A stretch of 64,000 bases of DNA. Source: Staphylococcus debuckii (lineage in GTDB: Bacteria > Bacillota > Bacilli > Staphylococcales > Staphylococcaceae). Below are positions 36,031 through 47,868 of the stretch, one piece after another. Location of the stretch: positions 2,046,001 through 2,110,000 of the forward strand of contig NZ_CP033460.1 in NCBI RefSeq assembly GCF_003718735.1, in the 5' to 3' direction. The translations under genes and the position numbers were made by a program. Numbering within the stretch: position 1 is the first letter of the stretch; every line of letters starts with the position of its first letter. The notes beneath the pieces were generated by a model, which was not told where the DNA came from, searched no databases, and worked only from the letters and a program-made list of their open reading frames with translations.

Positions 36031-37096
36031 CGTTATTCAATTCTTTCAATTTCTCAGTCTGTTCAGACATTGTTAAGGCATCAATGATTTCCTCTAACTT
36101 ACCTTCAACAATTTGATCTAATTTTTGAATTGTCAAGCCAATACGGTGGTCAGTAACGCGGTTTTGCGGATAGTTATACGTACGAATACGTTCTGAACGA
36201 TCTCCTGTACCTACAGCTGATTTACGTTCTGAATCATATTTTTCTTGTTCTTCTTGTAATTTCATATCATAAACACGTGCCTTTAATACTTTTAAGGCTT
36301 TTTCACGGTTTTGAATTTGAGATTTTTCTGATGAAGTCGCAATAATTCCTGTTGGCAAGTGGGTGATACGTACCGCTGAGTCAGTAGTATTGACGTGTTG
36401 TCCACCTGCACCGCTTGAACGGTAAGTTTCAATTTTCAAGTCAGCGTCTTTAATGTCTACTTCTACATCTTCCGCTTCAGGCAATACAGCCACTGTAGCC
36501 GTAGAAGTATGGATGCGTCCGCCAGATTCAGTTTCGGGTACACGTTGTACACGGTGAGCACCGTTTTCATATTTTAATTTAGAATAGGCACCTTGCCCAT
36601 TAATAGTGAAACTGATTTCTTTAAAACCGCCGTGATCGCTGTCATTCATTTCAATCACTTCTGTTTTATATCCAAGTGATTCACTGTAACGTGTATACAT
36701 GCGATATAAATCACCTGCAAATATAGCCGCTTCATCGCCGCCTGCAGCTGCTCTGATTTCAACTACAACGTTTTTGTCATCATTCGGATCTTTAGGAATC
36801 AACAACATTTTCAATTCTTCTTCTAAACCAGGAAGCGTATCTTTCAATTCACTCATATCCGCTTTCAACATTTCAACTTCTTCTTTATCAGATGTTTCAG
36901 AGAGCATTTCTACAATTTCGTCAATATCTTCTTTATTTTGTTTATATTGACGATATACATCTACAGTCTTTTGAAGATCCGATTGTTCTTTAGAATACTC
37001 ACGCAACTTATTGGAATCGCTGACAACATCTGGATCACTCAGTAATTCATTTAATTGTTCATAACGTTCTTCAACTATATCTAACTGGTCAAACAC
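36020..37096 (-). CDS. prfA: Peptide chain release factor 1
   Basis: Recognises UAA and UAG and triggers peptide release. 358 residues with the stop-codon reading tripeptide PET at 187-189 and GGQ at 231-233. The start is GTG at 37096, overlapping the tdk stop as TAGTG with AAGGAGG upstream. Followed by prmC in an overlapping arrangement. Confidence 0.96.
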   Translation of the reverse strand: MFDQLDIVEERYEQLNELLSDPDVVSDSNKLREYSKEQSDLQKTVDVYRQYKQNKEDIDEIVEMLSETSDKEEVEMLKADMSELKDTLPGLEEELKMLLIPKDPNDDKNVVVEIRAAAGGDEAAIFAGDLYRMYTRYSESLGYKTEVIEMNDSDHGGFKEISFTINGQGAYSKLKYENGAHRVQRVPETESGGRIHTSTATVAVLPEAEDVEVDIKDADLKIETYRSSGAGGQHVNTTDSAVRITHLPTGIIATSSEKSQIQNREKALKVLKARVYDMKLQEEQEKYDSERKSAVGTGDRSERIRTYNYPQNRVTDHRIGLTIQKLDQIVEGKLEEIIDALTMSEQTEKLKELNNVDL

Positions 37097-37695
37097 TATA
37101 ATTCCTCCTTCTCAGATTCACTCGGCGCAACAATATGATGTGCGCGGCATCTTGGTTCGTAACTTTCATCTGCTCCGACCATGATAACGGGATCATCCGC
37201 TTTAGCTGGTCTGCCATTAATGAGACGTTGTGTTCTGCTGGCAGGCGCTCCGCATACTGCACATACAGCTTGCAACTTGGTAACAAGTTCACTCACCGCC
37301 AATAATTGCGGCATGGGTTCGAAAGGTCGCCCTCTAAAGTCCATGTCTAGACCCGCAACGATGACACGATGACCTTGTTCAGCTAAATCTTGTGCAATAT
37401 CTACAATATTATTTTCAAAAAATTGAACTTCATCTATACCTATAACATCAACTTCAGATAAGTCGTGTTCTAAAATCTCTTCGGCGCGTTGTATATTAAT
37501 AGCCTCAATCGCATTGCCATTATGAGATACCACTTTTTCTTTATGATAGCGGTCATCTATTGTTGGTTTGAATACCACTACTTTTTGTTTAGCAAAAATA
37601 CCACGTTTCAATCGACGAATTAATTCTTCTGATTTTCCGCTGAACATGCTACCAGTGATACATTCAATCCATCCGGAATGATAAGTTTCGTACAT
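37096..37695 (-). CDS. tdk: Thymidine kinase
   Basis: Type II thymidine kinase, 199 residues, phosphorylating thymidine for salvage. P-loop [14 protein letters not shown] near 15-28, Walker [11 protein letters not shown], and zinc-binding cysteines in CAVCGAPA plus the later CRAHH. First gene of tdk-prfA-prmC. Confidence 0.95.
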   Translation of the reverse strand: MYETYHSGWIECITGSMFSGKSEELIRRLKRGIFAKQKVVVFKPTIDDRYHKEKVVSHNGNAIEAINIQRAEEILEHDLSEVDVIGIDEVQFFENNIVDIAQDLAEQGHRVIVAGLDMDFRGRPFEPMPQLLAVSELVTKLQAVCAVCGAPASRTQRLINGRPAKADDPVIMVGADESYEPRCRAHHIVAPSESEKEEL

Positions 37696-37791
37696 TATGC
37701 TTTTCCTTCCTTTTCAAATCAAAATCATCTCATTATATCATATTTTTAATTTTGATAGCGTACTAATTCCTAATTTAAAAACCAATATAAT

Positions 37792-37818
37792 AAAAAAACT
37801 CCCGCCTAAGCGAGAGTT
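37792..37818 (-). terminator. Terminator of rpmE2
   Basis: AACTCTCGC and GCGGGAGTT pair around TTAG on the minus strand, followed by TTTTTTT. Confidence 0.88.
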
Positions 37819-37832
37819 GCATATAATCGAAA

Positions 37833-38096
37833 TTATTCGTTATTATTTGATGATTTAAAACCAAATTTTTTGTTGAAACGTTCGATACGGCCATCCGCAG
37901 CAGCGAATTTTTGACGACCAGTATAGAATGGATGTGAATCAGAAGAGATGTCCAAACGAATTACTGGATATTCGTTGCCGTCTTCCCATTCCATAGTTTC
38001 TGATGATGTTTTAGTTGAACCACTTAAAAATTTAAAGTTAGTTGTTGTATCTAAGAAAATAACTTTGTGGTATTCAGGATGAATTCCTTGTCTCAT
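37833..38096 (-). CDS. rpmE2: Ribosomal protein L31 type B
   Basis: Large-subunit ribosomal protein, 87 residues ([16 protein letters not shown] to FKSSNNNE). It lacks the CxxC zinc motif, so it is the zinc-independent type B form. ATG at 38096 is chosen because AAAGGAG lies 11 bases upstream and the product starts as the family does; the longer frame adds 21 spurious residues. Confidence 0.94.
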   Translation of the reverse strand: MRQGIHPEYHKVIFLDTTTNFKFLSGSTKTSSETMEWEDGNEYPVIRLDISSDSHPFYTGRQKFAAADGRIERFNKKFGFKSSNNNE

Positions 38097-38227
38097 TATT
38101 ATTTCAGCTCCTTTGCCCTGAACCATCTGGAACAGAGTTATTTGTGAGTTTTTACCCAATACTTAGTAATTATAATTGGTAGCAGTATAAATTGCAACCC
38201 ATTCTAGAATTCTTCTTTGAGAAATTA

Positions 38228-39544
38228 TTAGATAATCGGTTTGCCAGTCTTTTGACTTTCCACTGCAGCGGCTTGAAGTTGTTCGAAAAATTCTTTATTC
38301 GTTTTAGATCTTTTCAACTTGCGAATAAAGCGTTCTGTAAAGTCTGTCGTATCACGGAACATATTACGCAGCTGCCATAAGCTGTCTAGTTCTTTTTGGT
38401 CTACTAACAACTCTTCTTTACGTGTTGAACTTCTTGCAATATCAATCGCTGGGAAAATACGACGTTCTGAAAGTTTACGATCTAGATGTAATTCCATATT
38501 ACCTGTCCCTTTAAATTCTTCATAGATAACGTCGTCCATACGAGAACCTGTGTCTACTAAGGCAGTAGCTAAGATGGTCAAACTGCCACCAGCTTCAATA
38601 TTTCTGGCTGCACCGAAGAAATTCTTAGGTTTATATAAAGATGCAGGATCTAAACCACCTGATAAAGTACGGCCGCTTGGCGGGATGACTAAGTTGTATG
38701 CACGTGCAAGTCGTGTGATGGAATCCATTAAAATGATAACATCCTCACCGATTTCAACAAGACGTTTGGCACGTTCTAGCAGTAACTCTGCAACTTTTAC
38801 ATGGTGTTGAGGCGGTTCGTCAAATGTAGAGTGTACAACCTCAGCATCTTCACTTGAGCGTTCTATATCTGTTACCTCTTCAGGTCTTTCACCCACTAAG
38901 AGAATAAATAATTTAGCATCTGGTTTATTTGTTGAAATTGCATTGGCTATTTCTTTTAATAAAGAAGTTTTCCCTGCTTTAGGCGGTGCTACAATCAATC
39001 CACGTTGACCTAAACCGATAGGCGCAACTAAATCCATAATTCTAGTAGAATAGTTAGTAGGTTCTGTTTCTAATTTGATTCTTTCTTCGGGATAAAGTGG
39101 AGTTAAAGCTTGGAAGTGGGGTCTTTTCTTTACTTCCTCTGCGTTGTGATCGTTGACAAAATCAACTTGGAGCAAACCATAGTATTTTTCATTATCTTTC
39201 GGTTTTCTTACTTTACCAGTTACTTTGTCGCCAAGTTTAATTTCAAATCGGCGAATTTGGCTGGCAGAAATATAAATATCTTTTTCACCTTTTGAATAGT
39301 TGACCGTTCTTAAAAAGCCATATCCATCTGGTTGGATATCATCTAAGATACCTTCCATATAGTAATTACCATCTTTTTCCATCTGCGCTTCCATAATGGC
39401 AAGTACTAATTCTTTCTTATTGAGTTTGCTGTAATTAGTTAGTTTTAATGCTTTAGCCTTCTCAGTGAGAACTTTAGTTGTATTGTTCTTGTACAGCTCA
39501 TGAAAGGACTCATATTGAGGAGATGTACGCACTCTTTCAGTCAT
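38228..39544 (-). CDS. rho: Transcription termination factor Rho
   Basis: Hexameric RNA-dependent ATPase. 438 residues: N-terminal helical and cold-shock RNA-binding domains (GYGFLRTVNYSKGEKDIYIS near 74-93), Walker A APPKAGKTSLLKE, Walker B VIILMDSITRLARAYN and the Q/R loops. ATG at 39544 gives the family start MTER-TSPQYESFHELY; the GTG three codons upstream is less likely. The ribosome binding site is weak (AATGAG). Confidence 0.95.
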   Translation of the reverse strand: MTERVRTSPQYESFHELYKNNTTKVLTEKAKALKLTNYSKLNKKELVLAIMEAQMEKDGNYYMEGILDDIQPDGYGFLRTVNYSKGEKDIYISASQIRRFEIKLGDKVTGKVRKPKDNEKYYGLLQVDFVNDHNAEEVKKRPHFQALTPLYPEERIKLETEPTNYSTRIMDLVAPIGLGQRGLIVAPPKAGKTSLLKEIANAISTNKPDAKLFILLVGERPEEVTDIERSSEDAEVVHSTFDEPPQHHVKVAELLLERAKRLVEIGEDVIILMDSITRLARAYNLVIPPSGRTLSGGLDPASLYKPKNFFGAARNIEAGGSLTILATALVDTGSRMDDVIYEEFKGTGNMELHLDRKLSERRIFPAIDIARSSTRKEELLVDQKELDSLWQLRNMFRDTTDFTERFIRKLKRSKTNKEFFEQLQAAAVESQKTGKPII

Positions 39545-39711
39545 GATTGACACTCATTTCATTGTAGATTCTTTATTAATCACTTTTTAACAAGTAATTA
39601 TACTAGATTTATAATAGCAAACTTTGATTTTAATTACAAAATCATTCTAGCTGAAAATTAAACTCTTTGGGTAAATTGGACAAAATTTGTCTTATTCTTG
39701 TATTTAACATT

Positions 39712-39738
39712 AAAAAACCGGGGAATTAACCCCGGTTT
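39712..39738 (-). terminator. Terminator of the aldehyde dehydrogenase gene
   Basis: AAACCGGGG (39715-39723) pairs perfectly with CCCCGGTTT (39730-39738) around AATTAA, then TTTTTT on the minus strand. Confidence 0.92.
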
Positions 39739-39772
39739 GATACTCGTATTCGCTTAAAGATTTATAATAAAG

Positions 39773-41200
39773 TTATTCATAGTAGCCAGCGATTGATTTC
39801 ACTTCTAGGAATTCTTTGATACCATAATCGCCCCATTCACGGCCAATACCTGATTGTTTGTAACCGCCGAATGGTAAGTCTGGTTTACGGCCTGCTTCAT
39901 TAATTTCAATTGTACCTGCTTCAATCTCACGTGCAACTTTTCTTAATGTGTTTAAATCTTTACCGTATACATAACCAGCTAAGCCATATTTAGTGTCGTT
40001 AGCTATTTTAATTGCTTCTTTTAAATCATTATAAGTGATGATAGACATTACAGGACCAAAGATTTCTTCTTGTGCAATAGTCATATCATTCTTCACATTT
40101 GCAAAGATAGTTGGTTTTGCGAAATAACCTTTATCTAATCCTTCTGGTTTACCGACACCGCCAAGTACCAGTTCAGCACCTTCATCGATACCTTTTTGGA
40201 TATAATCTTCTACTTGATCGAATTGTTTTTTACTAATGATTGGACCCATTTGGACACCTTTTTCTCTTGGGTCGCCTACTTTAACTGCACTCATTTTTTC
40301 TTTCGCAGCTTTGATAAAGTCATCTTTCATTGATTCTGGCACAATTGTACGTGTACCTGCTGTACAAACTTGACCAGTGTTGTTATAAACTTTGCCTACT
40401 GCTGCTTCTGCAGCACCTTCAATATCTGAATCATCAAGGATAATATAAGGTGATTTACCGCCTAATTCTAATGAAACTTTCTTGAAGTCTTCTGCTGCTT
40501 TTTGCATAATCTTAGCACCAGTTGGACCAGAACCAGTAAATGACATCATACGTACTTTAGGATTTTCACTTAATGGATTACCGACACCTTCGCCATCACC
40601 ATTTACTAAGTTGAATACACCTTTAGGTACGCCTACTTTATCAAAGATTTCTGCTAAAATAATAGCCGCATATGGTGTCATTTCAGAAGGTTTTAAGACC
40701 ACTGGACTACCCGCTGCGAATGCTGCAGCTAATTTTAATGATGTTTGGTTAGTAGGGAAGTTCCATGGTGTAATTAATCCTGCTACACCGATTGCCTCTT
40801 TCACTACTAAATCTTCACCACGTTTTTCTTCAAATTTAAAGTTATCTAGTGCATCTCTAGCTTCTGTAAAGTGTTCAAGACCCATTTGATAATGCACGTT
40901 CTCTGAAACTTCAAGAGGTGAACCTAGTTCATCTGTAATTGCTTCAATAATATCTTGTTTTCTATTCTTATATTCTTGTACAATTTTATCTAGTAAATCT
41001 CTTCTATATTCTACACTGCTGTGACGGAATTCAAGATAAACATTGTCTGCAGCATCTACTGCTTTATCTACGTCTTCTTTATTGCCTTTTGCAATTTGAC
41101 CTAGAACTTCTTCATTTGCTGGGTTGATTACATCAAGTGTTTCACCACTTGCACTATCTACCCATTCGCCATTGATATATTGTTTAGTTTGAATTCTCAA
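39773..41200 (-). CDS. NAD(P)-dependent aldehyde dehydrogenase family protein
   Basis: A 475-residue aldehyde dehydrogenase oxidising an unknown aldehyde. Seen are ITPWNFPTN near 138-146, KPSEMTP, the catalytic Glu in [11 protein letters not shown], the nucleophile Cys in [12 protein letters not shown] and EEIFGPV. Very close to the S. aureus enzyme at the same rho-murZ position. Start is TTG at 41200 with AAGGAGTG ten bases upstream. Bounded by terminators on both sides, so a single-gene unit. Confidence 0.92.
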   Translation of the reverse strand: MRIQTKQYINGEWVDSASGETLDVINPANEEVLGQIAKGNKEDVDKAVDAADNVYLEFRHSSVEYRRDLLDKIVQEYKNRKQDIIEAITDELGSPLEVSENVHYQMGLEHFTEARDALDNFKFEEKRGEDLVVKEAIGVAGLITPWNFPTNQTSLKLAAAFAAGSPVVLKPSEMTPYAAIILAEIFDKVGVPKGVFNLVNGDGEGVGNPLSENPKVRMMSFTGSGPTGAKIMQKAAEDFKKVSLELGGKSPYIILDDSDIEGAAEAAVGKVYNNTGQVCTAGTRTIVPESMKDDFIKAAKEKMSAVKVGDPREKGVQMGPIISKKQFDQVEDYIQKGIDEGAELVLGGVGKPEGLDKGYFAKPTIFANVKNDMTIAQEEIFGPVMSIITYNDLKEAIKIANDTKYGLAGYVYGKDLNTLRKVAREIEAGTIEINEAGRKPDLPFGGYKQSGIGREWGDYGIKEFLEVKSIAGYYE

Positions 41201-41288
41201 CTATAGTCACTCCTTAGAAATTACGACTTATATTTATATTCTATCCATTATGAATATATTTTAAACGTATTTCTTATAGCAAGGGAGC

Positions 41289-41329
41289 GGGACAAGCACT
41301 TTTTCTGTTCAGATAGCTACTGCCAATTC
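41289..41329. repeat. Dispersed intergenic repeat, single copy
   Basis: GACAAGCACTTTTTCTGTTC followed by AGATAGCTACTGCCAATT closely matches the two tandem 41-bp copies at 50142-50223. It stands between a gene end and a terminator, like those copies. Confidence 0.7.
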
Positions 41330-41337
41330 AAAAAGAT

Positions 41338-41364
41338 AAGCCGGGACATCACGATGTCCCGGCT
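41338..41364 (-). terminator. Terminator downstream of the HxlR-type gene
   Basis: AAGCCGGGACAT (41338-41349) pairs perfectly with ATGTCCCGGCTT (41353-41364) around CAC; a TATCTTTTT stretch follows on minus. Confidence 0.88.
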
Positions 41365-41371
41365 TATAAAT

Positions 41372-41707
41372 TTATACTTGTGTTTGATTATTTTCGAGTT
41401 CTACGTATTTTTGAGCCCATTCTTCCATCGGTTTCAGAGCTTCAGCTAAAGCTTCACCTTTTTCTGTAAGTTGATACACAATCGAAAGTGGCGCTTTGGA
41501 AACGATATTTTTATCTACTAAATCCCAATCCATTAATTCAGTCAATTTTAAACTTAATGCACGTGGCGTTATCGGTTTTAAATCTTTTTTCATATCACTG
41601 AAGTGAGCTGAACTTTCTGGACATCTTGAGAGATAATTAATAATTAAACCATTCCAACTTCTGCCGATAATTTTAAATGTCTCTTCTAGATATGGACATA
41701 CTTCCAT
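41372..41707 (-). CDS. HxlR-family redox-sensing repressor (QsrR/YodB type)
   Basis: A 111-residue winged-helix regulator. The N-terminal MEVCPYLEETF places a single conserved cysteine at residue 4, as in the quinone/electrophile sensors YodB and QsrR; IGRSWNGLIINYL and ITPRALSLKLTEL form the DNA-binding core. Target genes cannot be read from context, as the neighbouring aldehyde dehydrogenase has its own unit. A GTATA-N5-TATAT site lies just upstream, suggesting autoregulation. Likely read together with or just downstream of murZ. Confidence 0.83.
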   Translation of the reverse strand: MEVCPYLEETFKIIGRSWNGLIINYLSRCPESSAHFSDMKKDLKPITPRALSLKLTELMDWDLVDKNIVSKAPLSIVYQLTEKGEALAEALKPMEEWAQKYVELENNQTQV

Positions 41708-41746
41708 TTAAATCACCTCTTCATGATATGCAATCATGCTTAGTTA

Positions 41747-41761
41747 GTATATAAAGTATAT
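41747..41761. promoter_or_regulatory. Candidate operator of the HxlR/QsrR-type regulator
   Basis: GTATA-TAAAG-TATAT matches nine of ten fixed bases of the GTATA-N5-TATAC pattern reported for QsrR. It lies 40-54 bases before the regulator's start. Confidence 0.5.
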
Positions 41762-41769
41762 CACATTTT

Positions 41770-43029
41770 TTAAAGCGTTTCAGCCCAAATATCTGCACCT
41801 AAGGATTTTAAATTTTCTACTATATTAGCATAACCTCTATAAATATGATTGACATTATAAATAGTAGTTACGCCTTCTGCAATTAAACCGGCTATAATCA
41901 GACTTGCTCCGGCACGTAAATCACTCGCATATACAGATGCACCATGCAATTGAGAAGGTTTGATTGTTGCAGTTCCTTGATCGACGTGAATATTTCCACC
42001 CATTTTTTGAAGCTCATCAACGTGTTTAAAACGTTCAGGATAAATGGTATCTGTAACAAACGAAGGTCCTTCTGACAAGAATAATAAAGGTGTAATCGGC
42101 TGTTGCAAGTCTGTTGCGAACCCAGGATAAACCAATGTTTTAATATTCACACTCTCATAAGGAATCTTACTTTTGATTACTACAGAATCATCATGCATAT
42201 CAACATCAGCACCTAATTCACGTAGTTTCACTGTTAGAGGTTCAATATGTTTAGGAATAATATTTTCCAATTCTACCTCTGTTCCGCAAGCTGCAGCCAT
42301 ACACATGTATGTACCCGCTTCAATTCGGTCTGGAATGATTTGATGTGCTACTCCATGCAGATGTTCTACTCCTGTAATTTTGATAGTACTTGTGCCGGCA
42401 CCTTTAATATCAGCACCCATTCCAGTTAAGAAAGTCGCAACATCTACTACTTCAGGTTCTTTCGCTGCATTTTCAATAACAGTTTGCCCCTCCGCTCTTA
42501 CTGCTGCTAACATAATATTAATAGTCGCACCAACGCTTACCATATCAAGGAAAATATTGGCACCTTTTAATTCATCTGCTTCAATTTTCATAGAAGTTGG
42601 GCTAGATTCATCAATCTTTGCGCCTAAAGCTTTAAACCCTTTAATATGTTGATCGATTGGACGTGGTCCTAATGGACATCCGCCTGGCAATCCAATCACG
42701 CATTTTTTAAAGCGCCCTAGCATCGCTCCCATCATATAATATGATGCTCTTAAAGACTCCACTTTATGATTAGGTAGAGATGCGTTTTGGATTTCTGTAG
42801 GATCGATGCGTAAATCTGTACCTTCTAAATCAGTTTTAATATTCAAATCGCCTAGCAAACTTACTAACGTCTCAACATCTGAAATTTGCGGCAAGCCTTC
42901 TAATGTCACTACATCTTCTGCTAATAATGCAGCTGGAATGATAGCAACTGCGCTGTTTTTAGCGCCGTTAATTTTAATTTTTCCGCTTAATGGCTGCCCG
43001 CCTCTGATTTTAATTACTTCTTGAGCCAT
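41770..43029 (-). CDS. murZ: UDP-N-acetylglucosamine 1-carboxyvinyltransferase MurZ (second MurA)
   Basis: Paralogue of the murA product at 20.9 kb with the same reaction. The 419 residues open [20 protein letters not shown] and the active-site cysteine in [11 protein letters not shown] near 114 are intact. Gene order rho-aldehyde dehydrogenase-murZ-fba fits the MurZ branch. ATG at 43029 is chosen from the family start; AAGGAG is nine bases upstream and the longer frame includes that site. Confidence 0.94.
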   Translation of the reverse strand: MAQEVIKIRGGQPLSGKIKINGAKNSAVAIIPAALLAEDVVTLEGLPQISDVETLVSLLGDLNIKTDLEGTDLRIDPTEIQNASLPNHKVESLRASYYMMGAMLGRFKKCVIGLPGGCPLGPRPIDQHIKGFKALGAKIDESSPTSMKIEADELKGANIFLDMVSVGATINIMLAAVRAEGQTVIENAAKEPEVVDVATFLTGMGADIKGAGTSTIKITGVEHLHGVAHQIIPDRIEAGTYMCMAAACGTEVELENIIPKHIEPLTVKLRELGADVDMHDDSVVIKSKIPYESVNIKTLVYPGFATDLQQPITPLLFLSEGPSFVTDTIYPERFKHVDELQKMGGNIHVDQGTATIKPSQLHGASVYASDLRAGASLIIAGLIAEGVTTIYNVNHIYRGYANIVENLKSLGADIWAETL

Positions 43030-43525
43030 CCTTTTGTTCTCCTTTTTCATTCAATCTTTCAATCTTTAATCCTTCACAATTCAAACTGTTCAGCTTCTAT
43101 ATCTAACAGTTTCTCGCTTCAAATAACGATTATTCAATTCTAATCTGTCAGTTTATTAAATCCAATCATTTTTCGTGGTAATCACTCTAATTGATTATAA
43201 TATAAAAATAGTAATCATAGTATTATCTTCCCTTATACATATTAGCTTCTAAGTTGAATATAACACTTACTATTTATATAAAATATTAAACTATATTGCA
43301 GCTTATGTACCCTATCATGAATAGGTTGGAATATAGTGAATCTCTTCCATAGTTATTTGCTTAAATCACTTTAGATATTATAGCATAAAGGATAATAGAA
43401 CTGTAAAATTATTTCCCTGCTGACGTATTGATTTTATTTTTTAAATTAAGCTTAATCAATATATTTCTCGCTTTAAATTGACGCGCTTCTGCCTTTGTAA
43501 ACACCCAATGAAAATAGCGATGCAC
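43030..43525. other. AT-rich gap between murZ and fba
   Basis: About 500 bases upstream of murZ without an acceptable open frame. It should hold the murZ promoter, but no element was strong enough to name. A short CCTAT/ATAGG inverted repeat lies near 43309-43325. Confidence 0.4.
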
Positions 43526-43556
43526 GAAAAAAGAGCACCATAAGAGATGCTCTTCT
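43526..43556 (-). terminator. Terminator of fba
   Basis: AAGAGCA and TGCTCTT arms around CCATAAGAGA, with TTTTTTC on the minus strand. Confidence 0.83.
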
Positions 43557-43579
43557 TGAATGCTAAATGTTGAATCTGA

Positions 43580-44437
43580 TTATACGCGGTTTGATGTACC
43601 GAACTCTTTAATTTTACCAGTAACTGTAGCTTTGATAGCTTCACGAGCTGGTCCTAAATATTTACGAGGATCGTATACATCTTTATCATTGTCTAATACT
43701 TCACGAACTGCTTTAGCAGAAGCAATTTGGTTTTCAGTATTAACATTGATTTTTGCTGTACCTAAAGAAATTGATTTTTGGATATCTTTAGTTGGGATAC
43801 CAGTACCACCGTGTAATACTAATGGTAAACCAGTAGATTCTCCAATTTCTTCCATTTCTTTGAAACCTAAATTAGGTTCGCCTTTGTAAGGACCGTGTAC
43901 TGAACCTAAAGCTGGTGCTAAAGTATCAATACCAGTTTTTTCAACTAATTCTTGACATTCTTTAGGGTCAGCGTAGATAACGCCGTCTGCTACTACGTCG
44001 TCTTCTTGTCCGCCTACAGTACCTAATTCAGCTTCTACAGAAACACCGCGTTCATGTGCGTAGTCTACTACTTTTTTAGTGATTTCGATGTTTTCTTCAA
44101 ATGGACTATGTGAAGCGTCAATCATAACTGATGTAAAACCAGCGTCGATAGCTTCTTTACATTTTTCGAAACTTGAACCATGGTCTAAATGAATTGCAAC
44201 CGGTACTGTGATTTTAAGGTCGTGCAATAAACCTTCAACCATTTTTACTACAGTGTAGAAACCGCTCATATAACGAGCTGCACCTTCTGATACACCTAAA
44301 ATAACTGGTGCATTTTGTTCTTGTGAAGCTTCTAGAATTGCTTGAGTGAATTCTAGATTGTTAAGGTTATATTGACCTACTGCATAACCTTTTTCTTTCG
44401 CATCGATTAACATTTCTTTCATTGAAACTAAAGGCAT
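43580..44437 (-). CDS. fba: Class II fructose-bisphosphate aldolase
   Basis: Zinc enzyme of glycolysis and gluconeogenesis. 285 residues with [20 protein letters not shown] (zinc His and catalytic Asp near 83-102), [22 protein letters not shown] and VLHGGTG. Single gene with terminator. A cre-like site lies about 130 bases upstream. Confidence 0.95.
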   Translation of the reverse strand: MPLVSMKEMLIDAKEKGYAVGQYNLNNLEFTQAILEASQEQNAPVILGVSEGAARYMSGFYTVVKMVEGLLHDLKITVPVAIHLDHGSSFEKCKEAIDAGFTSVMIDASHSPFEENIEITKKVVDYAHERGVSVEAELGTVGGQEDDVVADGVIYADPKECQELVEKTGIDTLAPALGSVHGPYKGEPNLGFKEMEEIGESTGLPLVLHGGTGIPTKDIQKSISLGTAKINVNTENQIASAKAVREVLDNDKDVYDPRKYLGPAREAIKATVTGKIKEFGTSNRV

Positions 44438-44742
44438 GAAAGTTCCTCCTTGAGTGCGTCGCGCACGTGATTTTTACACTTTAAGTATATCAAAACCACC
44501 CCTTAAATGCATTGCAAAAAACAATGTAAGCGGTTTTAATTGATAAATTTGTGTGAATTTTTTAAATGAAAACGTATTCAAATTTTATACCGTCCTCATT
44601 CTTTAACCATTGCTCTTCTTAAAGCAATGTGTTGTTATACACTACCCTGTTTACTTAGTACTTTATACATCGATTAGAAAATTGAATTACATTATTTTCT
44701 CCCTTAAAATAATGTGTATATATTAAATTTATGGAGGTAAAC
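44438..44742. promoter_or_regulatory. Divergent fba / DUF2529 intergenic region with CcpA (cre)-like sites
   Basis: TGAAAACGTATTCA at 44567-44580 matches 13 of 14 positions of the cre consensus TGWAARCGYTWNCW; a weaker match (TGTAAGCGGTTTTA, 12 of 14) begins near 44525. Carbon catabolite control of fba is plausible but untested. Confidence 0.45.
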
Positions 44743-45276
44743 ATGGCAAATATACTGCAGACCCAACTAACAGGCATTTTTAATCGTTTAAATGACCAAT
44801 CTTTAGATATACAAATGGCTGCACAATGCTTAATTCAAGCAATCGGAGGCGAAGGAAATGTGTATGTCAAAGGTTATGATGATTTAAAGTTCTTTGAAAC
44901 TTATATTACAGATAGTCATGAAAAATTAGAATCTAGTCGCTTGCTAACTGATTTAAAAAGTTTGGATACGTTAGATACAACAGATCGCGTACTCCTCTTT
45001 GCTCCATTTTATACTGAAGAAGTTCAAAGAGATACGCAAGCACTCATTGATTTAGATGCTGATTTCGTACTGATTTGTAATAAAAATAAAGAAGTCGACA
45101 TTCCTGATCATCTCTTGCATTATATTAATTTAAGTACTCCTCGTCCGATTGTATATACAGAGGATTATGATAAAGTGGTTCAACCGCATCCTATGGCTTT
45201 GAATTATATTTATTATGAGATTTATACACAGATGATTGAAATGATTCGCGACTTAGATTTAGATCCTGAAGCATAA
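44743..45276 (+). CDS. DUF2529 family protein
   Basis: A 177-residue soluble protein of unknown function, conserved between fba and pyrG in staphylococci. It opens MANILQTQLTGIFNRL and contains QCLIQAIGGEGNVYVKGYDD and RPIVYTEDYDKV, reminiscent of a sugar-isomerase (SIS-like) fold, which is only a guess. ATG at 44743 has GGAGG five bases upstream. Convergent with pyrG. Confidence 0.78.
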   Translation: MANILQTQLTGIFNRLNDQSLDIQMAAQCLIQAIGGEGNVYVKGYDDLKFFETYITDSHEKLESSRLLTDLKSLDTLDTTDRVLLFAPFYTEEVQRDTQALIDLDADFVLICNKNKEVDIPDHLLHYINLSTPRPIVYTEDYDKVVQPHPMALNYIYYEIYTQMIEMIRDLDLDPEA

Positions 45277-45279
45277 AAT

Positions 45280-45313
45280 AAACGCATCTCCCATAATCAA
45301 AGGAGATGCGTTT
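45280..45313. terminator. Bidirectional terminator between the DUF2529 gene and pyrG
   Basis: AAACGCATCTCC (45280-45291) pairs perfectly with GGAGATGCGTTT (45302-45313), with T-rich flanks on both strands. Confidence 0.9.
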
Positions 45314-45321
45314 TATATTAC

Positions 45322-46944
<1,623 letters not shown>

Positions 46945-47073
46945 TTATATCCTCCTACTATTCATTACAAATTAATTTACTTATACATATCATGTCTTTA
47001 CTTCTTTTTATCTTAAGACAATATCATTATGAGATATTTCTGTCTTAACTGCGAAGTTACTTGTTATAAAAAT

Positions 47074-47116
47074 AAAAAAACGCTCCCTCTCACATCACAT
47101 GTAAAGGGGGAGCGTA
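47074..47116 (-). terminator. pyrG leader attenuator
   Basis: On the minus strand ACGCTCCC (47108-47115) pairs with GGGAGCGT (47080-47087), followed by TTTTTTT. Its 5' arm contains CTCCCCCTTT. In Bacillales pyrG, CTP shortage causes stuttering addition of G at the transcript start, and the G-run pairs with such a C/U tract to prevent termination. Confidence 0.85.
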
Positions 47117-47147
47117 TGATTTATACACGTTGTCCTAATTAAAGGAG

Positions 47148-47185
47148 CCCGAATAAAATTCTATCATTTTCCCGAGAAAAGTCAA
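47148..47185 (-). promoter_or_regulatory. pyrG promoter with GGG initiation site
   Basis: TTGACT (-35, 47180-47185) and TAGAAT (-10, 47158-47163) are 16 bases apart; seven bases later the minus strand reads GGGCTCC from 47150, the start sequence needed for reiterative G addition. The -35 abuts the rpoE stop codon. Confidence 0.82.
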
Positions 47186-47740
47186 TTAAATTTTATCGTC
47201 ATCTGCATCGTCGTTGAAGTCTGTTTCTTCTTCAAACAACTCTTCAGCTTCATCCATTTCATCTTTATCTTCTTCGATAACGATATCAGAATCATTAATT
47301 TCTTCTTCATCTTGCGGATCATCTAAATCTTCTTCATCTTCGTCTGAATCAGTAGGTTCTGCTTGTTCCTCTTCTTCTTCGTCTTCATCTTCACCAAGAA
47401 GTTTAAGGTTTTTATCTTCTTCATCATCTTCATCTAAAATATCGAATTTTTGGATAGTTGGTGCGATTTTTTCTTCAATATCGTCTACTGAGTACCAGTC
47501 ACGTAATCCCCAGTTATTCTCTCCGACATTAAGGAAGCGACCATCAGTATTCAAGTCAGTATAGAATTGAACGATACGGTTTTCTAAATGTTCATTATCT
47601 TCGTAGTGGCCTAAAGATTTGAACTCATCAATAATATCGTACAAATTCATTGTAGTGCCTTTTTCTTCCAATAATGTGTGGGCCATATCGATAAATGATT
47701 TTTCGTCTACCATTTCTTTAGTGTAGTCTTGGATTTTCAT
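47186..47740 (-). CDS. rpoE: DNA-directed RNA polymerase delta subunit
   Basis: Accessory RNA polymerase subunit of Firmicutes that aids RNA release and promoter recycling. 184 residues: a folded HARE-HTH domain (about 1-90, with [17 protein letters not shown]) and a long Asp/Glu-rich disordered tail. ATG at 47740 has AAAGGAAG upstream and gives the family start [13 protein letters not shown]. Confidence 0.95.
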   Translation of the reverse strand: MKIQDYTKEMVDEKSFIDMAHTLLEEKGTTMNLYDIIDEFKSLGHYEDNEHLENRIVQFYTDLNTDGRFLNVGENNWGLRDWYSVDDIEEKIAPTIQKFDILDEDDEEDKNLKLLGEDEDEEEEEQAEPTDSDEDEEDLDDPQDEEEINDSDIVIEEDKDEMDEAEELFEEETDFNDDADDDKI

Positions 47741-47868
47741 TATTTTATAACTTCCTTTCAAAGGCTTTCTTTATCAGGTTATTCACAAATTTTCTTAATT
47801 TCCATGTTAACAAAATTAAATTATAAATGACAATATCGCTTTTCGCAATGCCATTGTCTTACTTTCTC

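Noticed and set aside
43456..43644. Minus-strand open frame across the fba end and terminator
   Set aside because: Starts inside fba in another frame and runs through the fba terminator.
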